A DNA stretch of 12,392 bases, taken from assembly GCA_027318525.1 (NCBI GenBank), contig DAHVPA010000038.1, positions 1-12,392 on the forward strand, in the 5' to 3' direction. This stretch comes from Candidatus Cloacimonadota bacterium. GTDB taxonomy: Bacteria > Cloacimonadota > Cloacimonadia > Cloacimonadales > Cloacimonadaceae. Below are positions 9,001 to 12,392 of the stretch, in pieces. Each line of letters starts with the position of its first letter. The first letter of the stretch is position 1. A program made the translations under genes and the position numbers. The notes beneath the pieces are model-generated. The model was given only the letters and a program-made list of their open reading frames with translations. It was not told the DNA's origin and searched no databases.

Positions 9001-9246
9001 TTCATCCTTGCATTCGGAACAGGTGTAGCTGACGATTTTCTCTTCCTGCGGATCATAGACCACGTTCAGATAGTCACTGAAAAGTTCCTTTTTGCTTTGT
9101 TCGGGAAAAAAGCGGAAGCGGATACGGTCGCTTTCGTCCAGACTTTTCCAATAGAGCAGATCGCCTTCCTGCAAAGGAATAACCGCCTGGCTGAAATACC
9201 AGGTGTTGCTGTGCTCATGATAGTCTTTGCCAAATAGTCTTGCCAT
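6055..9246 (-). CDS. SNF2/RapA-family DNA-dependent ATPase with N-terminal SWIM-like zinc motif
   Basis: Domain order in this 1063-residue protein: a SWIM-like zinc motif with C76, C79, C85 and H87 (CxxC spacing rather than the usual CxC), a long middle region (about 130-590) like the part associated with bacterial SNF2 proteins, and a two-lobe helicase core from about 600 to 1040. The core shows motif I DEMGLGKT at 630-637, motif II DEAQ at 725-728, motif III SGTP at 753-756, the GGTGLNL segment at 971-977 and motif VI QAIDRTHRIGQ at 997-1007. Such proteins translocate on double-stranded DNA using ATP and remodel protein-DNA complexes such as stalled RNA polymerase; they are not strand-separating helicases. 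The length is normal for bacterial SWIM-SNF2 proteins. The ATG is preceded by GGGAG four bases upstream. The kinase-like gene follows within 11 bases. No nuclease, methylase or other defence partner is adjacent. Confidence 0.95.
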   Translation of the reverse strand: MARLFGKDYHEHSNTWYFSQAVIPLQEGDLLYWKSLDESDRIRFRFFPEQSKKELFSDYLNVVYDPQEEKIVSYTCSECKDEEACRHFLSVLYYAYHYLTTDILKENIIETYRGNLLAGNEIWQGLSRDAQIEVEGIYNPETDKIRFYFNQYKPVDARLLCLICAGKPTEEENPRQVEDILANLNALSEAERHFFAELHNRKASSGAKGLYISINKKDFAHFLPILRELKGKFVVKETREELKFNDYDLQLTLRIEQISTQNYMLRPVLVDELSAWFTGQPTWLFFRNEIRQVRLPFKPKLVNALFRGQFTLHKNDLIYFRTIIYKQLSRSNIYLDLDERIELPRYYDNLPSVHFFLHRLEDEIMLEGTLRYSPTVEIPISAVRFQSALVSYDIDREKCWFYIPQQVFTQVNSFLAKLPNPEFDRLERYSQIAFRGEENIEILKKAVYELSEANWDIEIEAALKREFIYKVPLQAQISARLTDEINWFSYDIKYKYKDFSFTHEELRKFFKSKQQFLQTQDGRLVFLTQKEVFDEMEDLLKKSEADKNKVYRARVNILPYYWRLREENPALQLYGDEYLEQMFKSLLTRHADKEEKLPAYLNTVLRGYQKAGYQWLKMLMKYRLHGILADEMGLGKTIQALSVLAETPEGSVSLVICPKTLLYNWAAEIEKFHTNIPYQIYEGLKPERIKLLANPNVKLFIISYSLVLNDIAELSKLNFRWIVLDEAQNIKNVTAQRTGAIKKLKGDFRLALSGTPIENNMTELWSILDFLMPGYLGSLNKFRQEYVSDLPQPEVRAKLNRLAAPFILRRVKRDVLFELPDKQEQVSWCKLNPVQEKLYLQILEAVRQSLFPTEEGGISQLNYIHVLSALTKLRQVCNHPALVNPDIKTDADVSAKTEQLMELVEEALESGHKILVFSQFVEMLKIIKPYFEEKGIVYEYLDGKTKDRQKHINRFNEDDRVRVFLISLKTGGTGLNLTAADTVILVDPWWNPMIENQAIDRTHRIGQTRKVQVFRLITKGTVEEKITALQQNKLELFQNIIDEGQSVIRLMDEHTLKDLFMYQ

Positions 9247-9303
9247 TGTACTCCCGTCCGATACGTGCAGGTTTATCCCGTTTTTTGTGTATCTTATAAG
9301 TCT

Positions 9304-9330
9304 CAGATACCATCTTTCTTATTTTGTCAA
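9304..9330 (-). promoter_or_regulatory. Possible promoter of the SNF2-kinase operon
   Basis: On the minus strand a perfect TTGACA (9330-9325) is followed 15 bases later by TATCTG (9309-9304), in an AT-rich stretch about 60 bases before the SNF2 start. The -10 match is weak, and TATAAG further downstream is an alternative with abnormal spacing. The position is right for the SNF2 transcript. Confidence 0.3.
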
Positions 9331-9403
9331 TTTATTTTGGGATTTCTTTTTAATTGTCCAAAGTAAACCCTACCGGAGGAAAGTAATTCACCACTTTTGC
9401 TGC

Positions 9404-9451
9404 GAGGGGTCATCGAGGGGTTATCGAGGGCTTTCCCCACGAAGACCCCTC
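9404..9451. repeat. 11-bp tandem repeat forming a long-range hairpin
   Basis: Two near-identical units, GAGGGGTCATC (9404-9414) and GAGGGGTTATC (9415-9425), are followed by a partial third unit starting GAGGG at 9426. The first eight bases, GAGGGGTC (9404-9411), are the exact reverse complement of GACCCCTC (9444-9451). GGGG at 9417-9420 can pair with CCCC at 9435-9438 inside it. The whole can fold as a nested hairpin. It lies between the gatD terminator and the SNF2 promoter region. It is probably a dispersed intergenic repeat; no T-run follows on the plus strand, so it is not a standard terminator. Confidence 0.6.
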
Positions 9452-9556
9452 CGGGCATTTAGGCAGGATGTCCAATCCGCGAAAATCAGGCAGGACTGTT
9501 GTAGTAAAATGAGGGTAAGCTTGCTCAGAATCAGGTGGATACGTAATTCATATAAA

Positions 9557-9572
9557 AGCAATTCTGATTGCT
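9557..9572 (-). terminator. Possible second terminator after gatD
   Basis: On the minus strand AGCAAT-CAGA-ATTGCT (9572-9557) forms a 6-bp stem with a 4-base loop, followed by TTTATAT. It directly follows the stronger terminator. The stem is short and AT-rich, so it may be only a back-up or chance. Confidence 0.35.
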
Positions 9573-9577
9573 AATGC

Positions 9578-9606
9578 AAAAAAGGACAGGCACAAGGTCC
9601 TGCCCT
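9578..9606 (-). terminator. Rho-independent terminator of the gatE-gatD operon
   Basis: Read on the minus strand, AGGGCAGG (9606-9599) pairs with CCTGTCCT (9590-9583), with one G-U pair, around an 8-base loop, and runs into six T residues (9583-9578). It lies about 48 bases after the gatD stop, in the correct orientation. Confidence 0.8.
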
Positions 9607-9654
9607 AAACTCATACTATTTATTTCTCGTTGCGATAGTGTCTTGCCTAGCCGG

Positions 9655-11034
9655 CTATTTATGGAATTTACGGATGAATTCCTCGACTTCGGGGATACCG
9701 CCCTGGAAGATGAGATAACCGTTGTAGGGTTCGCCATCGGTGATATCGCCAGCCACGGGGGTCAGCATCAGCCGGCGCACTTCCTCTTTGTCGTTGGATT
9801 GTCCCAGCGCCCAGCCCAGCTTGATGTAAGCAACTTCCGGCAACAGGTTTTCACCCGGCACGATACCCATGCTCATGAGGTCGCGCCCTGTGTCGTAAAC
9901 GAACATGTGCACAAATCCCCAAAGCGTCTGGACGGTCATGTAGATGTGCACGCCCTTTTCCACAGCACGGCGGATGGCTGGATAGACGGGTTTGTTGATG
10001 TGTCCCAGTCCTGTGCCGGCAATCACGATGCCCTTATAGCCGTTGTCTGTGAGGCTGTCGATGATGTCGGGGTGCATATTGGGATAATAATAAACGATGG
10101 CGACGCGCTCTTCAAAAAAGGGCAGGACATTGACTGTGCGGTCGGTGCGGCGCTTGTTGTAATCGGTCTTGATGGGGGTGATTTTATCCCTTGTGACCAT
10201 GGCAATTGGTGTGTCGCCAATGGTGCGGAAGGTGCTCCGATAGGACGAATGCATCTTGCGGACGCGCGTCCCCTGGTGCAATAGGGCATATTCGTCACTG
10301 GTGGGACCGAACATATTGACCATGACTTCGGCAATGTCGCTGTGTCCGGCGGTCTTGGCAGCGTGCATGAGGTTCAAAGCCGCATCGGAACTGGGGCGGT
10401 CGCTGCTTCTCTGCGAACCCACCATCACGACCGGAACGGGTAAATTCTGCAGCATATAGGACATAGCTGCTGCAGTGTGATGCATGGTGTCTGTGCCGTG
10501 ACCGATGATGATACCGATGCCTTTGTTGATTTCCTCACCGATGGAGATGGCGAGTTTCTTGTATTGTTCGGGGCCCATGTTCTCCGAGAAGACGGCGAAC
10601 AGTTTCTCCGTTGTGAGGTTGCAGATGTCTGCCAGTTCGGGCACTGCGCCATAAAGCTCACCCGGTGAAAAGGCAGGGATGACCGCTCCTGTCCTGTAAT
10701 CCAGACGGCTGGCAATGGTTCCGCCGGTGCCGAAGAGCTTGACCTTGGGCAGTCCCGGTGTATATGGGAATTCACGTTCGGGAATCTTGTAATGGGCTTC
10801 CTTGTAACCTGTCTCCTGCATGGAAATGATGGTGTCCACGTCGATGCCGACGTTGTAGCCGGTGATAAGTTTGATTACGATGTGTCTGTCGTCGTCGTTT
10901 TCGCTGCGGGGCAGGATGATGCCCTGGAATTTTCCGCGGGTGGTCTCTACTGTGGTATCGCCCCAAACCCTTGCCTGGAAGGATTTCAGCACTTCAAGTG
11001 CTCGTCCCTTGTAACCTTTGAAGATATCAAGCAT
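9655..11034 (-). CDS. gatD: Glutamyl-tRNA(Gln) amidotransferase subunit D (archaeal-type GatD)
   Basis: GatD is the glutaminase of the two-subunit GatDE enzyme: it frees ammonia from Gln (or Asn) and passes it to GatE, which amidates Glu-tRNA(Gln). The protein (459 residues from this start) has the GatD-specific N-terminal beta domain (RGKFQGIILPR at 33-43, HIVIKLITGYNVGI at 51-64) that plain asparaginases lack, then a type I/II asparaginase domain. The catalytic set is complete: T106 in GTGGTIAS, T181 and D182 in GHGTDTM, and K260 in RVRKMHSS. The spacing matches the residues known from archaeal GatD (T101, T177, D178, K254). I chose the ATG at 11034 rather than 11064 because AAGGAGG (11047-11041) lies six bases before it and homology starts there. 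It overlaps the gatE stop by eight bases, so the two are translationally coupled. A terminator follows. No frameshift or missing motif is visible. Confidence 0.93.
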   Translation of the reverse strand: MLDIFKGYKGRALEVLKSFQARVWGDTTVETTRGKFQGIILPRSENDDDRHIVIKLITGYNVGIDVDTIISMQETGYKEAHYKIPEREFPYTPGLPKVKLFGTGGTIASRLDYRTGAVIPAFSPGELYGAVPELADICNLTTEKLFAVFSENMGPEQYKKLAISIGEEINKGIGIIIGHGTDTMHHTAAAMSYMLQNLPVPVVMVGSQRSSDRPSSDAALNLMHAAKTAGHSDIAEVMVNMFGPTSDEYALLHQGTRVRKMHSSYRSTFRTIGDTPIAMVTRDKITPIKTDYNKRRTDRTVNVLPFFEERVAIVYYYPNMHPDIIDSLTDNGYKGIVIAGTGLGHINKPVYPAIRRAVEKGVHIYMTVQTLWGFVHMFVYDTGRDLMSMGIVPGENLLPEVAYIKLGWALGQSNDKEEVRRLMLTPVAGDITDGEPYNGYLIFQGGIPEVEEFIRKFHK

Positions 11035-11968
11035 GGCTTGCCTCCTTCTGGATAAAGGAGTCAACCGTCTTGCGCAACTCGGCTAAGGGGATGTTTCCCA
11101 GGGCGGGCTTGCGCAGGCGTCCCATAATCCAGTCGGTTTCTGCTGTCTCGCGGCGTTTGCCTTTGCGTTTAAGCTTTAAAAACATCTGGTGCAGGATGGG
11201 AATCTGGTCATGGATTTCTTGCGGGTCACACTGCTTGTAGCCTACGGCTGCCAGGATGGAGGAGAATATCATGTTGGGGTTCTTATAAAGAAAACGCACC
11301 AAATCCGGCAGAATGTCAAAGGCAAGCTTGCGTTTCTGCATGTAGCGGAACATGTCGGCGATGCGGTCGTGTCCAAAAGGAAGGGGGTCACGTCCCTGCA
11401 CGCTCTTTAGAACATGGGCATAAAGTTTCACTATGTAAGCAGGGCTGACGCTGAATTCGGCTGCCATGCTTTCTATCACGGGCATCAAATTGTTACGCAG
11501 GATATACGTGTAAGTATCCTTGGGGGCATTCCAGGCGGAAAGCTGGTCAAGGCGTTCTGCCAGGTCGATGGGCAGAAGCTTTCGTGCAGCTTCTATCTGT
11601 TCATCCGTGACAGAAATGGGGGCAGAGTCTGTATCGGGATACATCCTGTCGGGACCCGGCAGGACACGTTCAAAATAGGTAATACCGTTGGGCAGGGATT
11701 TGCGGGTCTCATTGGGAACACCGGTAAAGGCAAGCTGACAGCGCTCTGTGATGGTCTCCAGAGCTGTCTTGAGGTCTTCTTCCGGAGTCCAGAACAGAAT
11801 CTGGGCGTCGTCATCCTTAGCTTTCAGGGCTTTGGCTATGGACTGCCAATCCTCTTCCGCAACCCCCGGGGACGCAGTGAACAAAGCCATGCCGGATAGC
11901 GGATTACGGACAATGCCAGAATATGTGGTGAAGGCGGATTCAGGAGTAATCCGCAGCCACAATCCCAA
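11027..11968 (-). CDS. gatE: Glutamyl-tRNA(Gln) amidotransferase subunit E, C-terminal half only (truncated GatE)
   Basis: Recognised by GVPNETR at 83-89 and FERVLPGPDRMYPDTDSAPI at 99-118, followed by the helical tRNA-binding region (about 120-250) and a YqeY-like tail (IMGRLRKPALG at 281-291). Residues about 12-82 look like the GatE-specific AspRS-type insertion. Full GatE is about 600-630 residues; here the GatB-like catalytic half, which phosphorylates and amidates Glu-tRNA, is absent. The frame runs upstream only to a TAA at 12028-12026. Just beyond it lies the EF-G gene on the opposite strand, and the antisense of EF-G shows no GatE sequence. No ATG starts the frame: the listed start is TTG at 11968, with TTG at 11962 (GGAG six bases before) as an alternative. 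It may be a pseudogene remnant, one half of a split gene, or a misassembly edge. It overlaps gatD by eight bases. Confidence 0.82.
   Translation of the reverse strand: MGLWLRITPESAFTTYSGIVRNPLSGMALFTASPGVAEEDWQSIAKALKAKDDDAQILFWTPEEDLKTALETITERCQLAFTGVPNETRKSLPNGITYFERVLPGPDRMYPDTDSAPISVTDEQIEAARKLLPIDLAERLDQLSAWNAPKDTYTYILRNNLMPVIESMAAEFSVSPAYIVKLYAHVLKSVQGRDPLPFGHDRIADMFRYMQKRKLAFDILPDLVRFLYKNPNMIFSSILAAVGYKQCDPQEIHDQIPILHQMFLKLKRKGKRRETAETDWIMGRLRKPALGNIPLAELRKTVDSFIQKEASHA
11041..11047 (-). promoter_or_regulatory. Strong ribosome binding site deciding the gatD start
   Basis: A perfect AAGGAGG on the minus strand, six bases before the ATG at 11034, inside the end of gatE. It rules in that start over the in-frame ATG at 11064, which would place the Shine-Dalgarno sequence inside the gene. 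Confidence 0.85.
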
Positions 11969-11995
11969 CTCCGGAAGGGCGCCGCAACTTTTTTG

Positions 11996-12024
11996 TGGAC
12001 AAAGAAGCTCAGCCTTAATAAATG
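11996..12024 (+). promoter_or_regulatory. Possible promoter for the EF-G gene
   Basis: TGGACA (11996-12001, five of six to the -35 consensus) is followed by an AT-rich stretch with TAATAA at 12016-12021 and TAAATG at 12019-12024. The -10 match is weak. It lies in the 103-base divergent gap between the gatE fragment and EF-G, where a promoter for EF-G is expected. Confidence 0.25.
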
Positions 12025-12071
12025 GTTATTTTCAAATCCAAACATCTAAAGGTGCGCTCAGGAACGTTATT

Positions 12072-12392
12072 ATGAACAGCGACTCGGACAGTCCGCTACG
12101 CCGGATCAGGAACATCGGCATCATCTCCCACATCGACGCCGGAAAAACCACGGTGTCGGAGCGTATTCTCTTTTACACCGGAGAGACCCACAAAATGGGC
12201 GAGGTGCACGACGGACAGGCGGTGATGGACTGGATGCCCCAGGAGCAGGAGCGCGGCATTACCATTACCGCCACTACCACCACCTGTCGCTGGGGGGCCT
12301 ATTGGATCAACCTGATTGACACGCCCGGTCATATCGATTTCACCATCGAGGTGGAACGAAGCATGCGGGTCCTGGACGGAGCAATCGCCATC
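12072..12392 (+). CDS. fusA: Translation elongation factor G, N-terminal part (continues past window)
   Basis: The 107 codons present cover the start of the GTPase domain: G1 SHIDAGKTT at 19-27, switch I with RGITIT at 61-66 (G2) and DTPGH at 83-87 (G3), plus the EF-G-typical EVHDGQAVMDW and VERSMRVLDGA. EF-G is the GTPase that drives ribosomal translocation in the cytoplasm. The ATG is preceded by AGGA with an eight-base gap, and the reading frame is open to the last base. The wording MPQEQERGITIT is, to my memory, common in second-copy EF-G (EF-G2) proteins as well, so which paralogue this is cannot be settled from the N-terminus. It is divergent from the gatED operon; no str-operon genes (rpsL, rpsG) are seen upstream. 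Confidence 0.92.
   Translation, partial: MNSDSDSPLRRIRNIGIISHIDAGKTTVSERILFYTGETHKMGEVHDGQAVMDWMPQEQERGITITATTTTCRWGAYWINLIDTPGHIDFTIEVERSMRVLDGAIAI

Larger units (their letters stand above)
9247..9556. other. Intergenic region between the gatD terminators and the SNF2 gene
   Basis: About 310 bases without a convincing gene. It contains the putative SNF2 promoter (9304-9330) and the GAGGGGT repeat/hairpin (9404-9451). A plus-strand open frame crosses it (9227-9574) but has no family resemblance, begins antisense inside the SNF2 start and reads through the repeat, so I do not call it. Nothing else recognisable was seen. Confidence 0.6.

Noticed and set aside
5408..9246. SNF2 plus kinase-like gene as an anti-phage defence operon
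   Set aside because: No methylase, nuclease, PLD or other DISARM/Dnd-type partner is present, and SWIM-SNF2 proteins are widespread in bacterial chromosomes. Kept only as an unusual gene pair.
9227..9574. Plus-strand open frame across the SNF2-gatD gap
   Set aside because: It starts antisense inside the SNF2 start, passes through the tandem repeat and ends among the gatD terminators; the composition looks non-coding.
9568..10284. 238-codon plus-strand open frame opposite gatD
   Set aside because: It is the antisense shadow of a gene with clear catalytic motifs. It shows no family resemblance and begins in the terminator region.
11034..11064. Longer gatD start at 11064
   Set aside because: The ten extra residues have no homology and the perfect AAGGAGG lies after that ATG, pointing to 11034.
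12096..12332. Missing GatE N-terminal half hidden antisense to EF-G
   Set aside because: The minus-strand translation here is low-complexity antisense of the EF-G GTPase motifs and shows no GatB/GatE catalytic sequence.
1..12392. tRNA or rRNA genes, CRISPR arrays, insertion sequences
   Set aside because: Read for cloverleaf-like patterns, spaced direct repeats, transposase motifs and terminal inverted repeats; none found.

Overview
The window looks like chromosomal DNA of a Gram-negative bacterium. It holds an O-antigen or exopolysaccharide locus with a Wzz-type chain-length regulator and an O-antigen ligase/polymerase, next to a bacterial EF-G gene. An archaeal-type GatD/GatE pair (glutamyl-tRNA(Gln) amidotransferase) sits in the same window. 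That pair, tight gene packing and mid-range GC suggest an uncultured lineage of the FCB or candidate-phylum type; Cloacimonadota is my best guess, by inference only.

Positions 1-5466 (+) form a polysaccharide cluster: a GtrA-GT2 fusion (cut by the window's left edge), a GT-C-like multi-pass membrane protein of the DUF6056 type (ATGA overlap with the previous gene), a Wzz-family chain-length determinant (after an 84-base gap) and an O-antigen ligase/polymerase (17-base overlap with wzz). Together they suggest a route in which a sugar is loaded onto polyprenyl phosphate, flipped across the membrane, added to a glycan outside the cytoplasm, and the finished chain is length-controlled and polymerised or ligated.

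Positions 5408-9246 (-) hold two genes: a 1063-residue SNF2/RapA-family ATPase with an N-terminal SWIM-like zinc motif, and 11 bases downstream a short APH-fold kinase-like protein whose end overlaps the ligase gene tail to tail by 59 bases.

Positions 9247-9654 are intergenic. They contain a clear rho-independent terminator for the gatD operon, a possible second terminator, and an 11-bp tandem repeat that can fold into a hairpin.

Positions 9655-11968 (-) carry gatE followed by gatD, overlapping by 8 bases, with a perfect AAGGAGG ribosome binding site for gatD. GatD looks complete with its catalytic residues. GatE is only the C-terminal half: its catalytic GatB-like domain is missing and the sequence beyond the break is a divergently oriented EF-G gene (12072 onward, cut by the right edge). 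This lesion next to an archaeal-type enzyme in a bacterial context is the most notable thing here. Hand counts of single 60-base lines give about 37-42% GC in the polysaccharide block and about 53-65% in the gatD and EF-G regions, so the two halves may have different histories.
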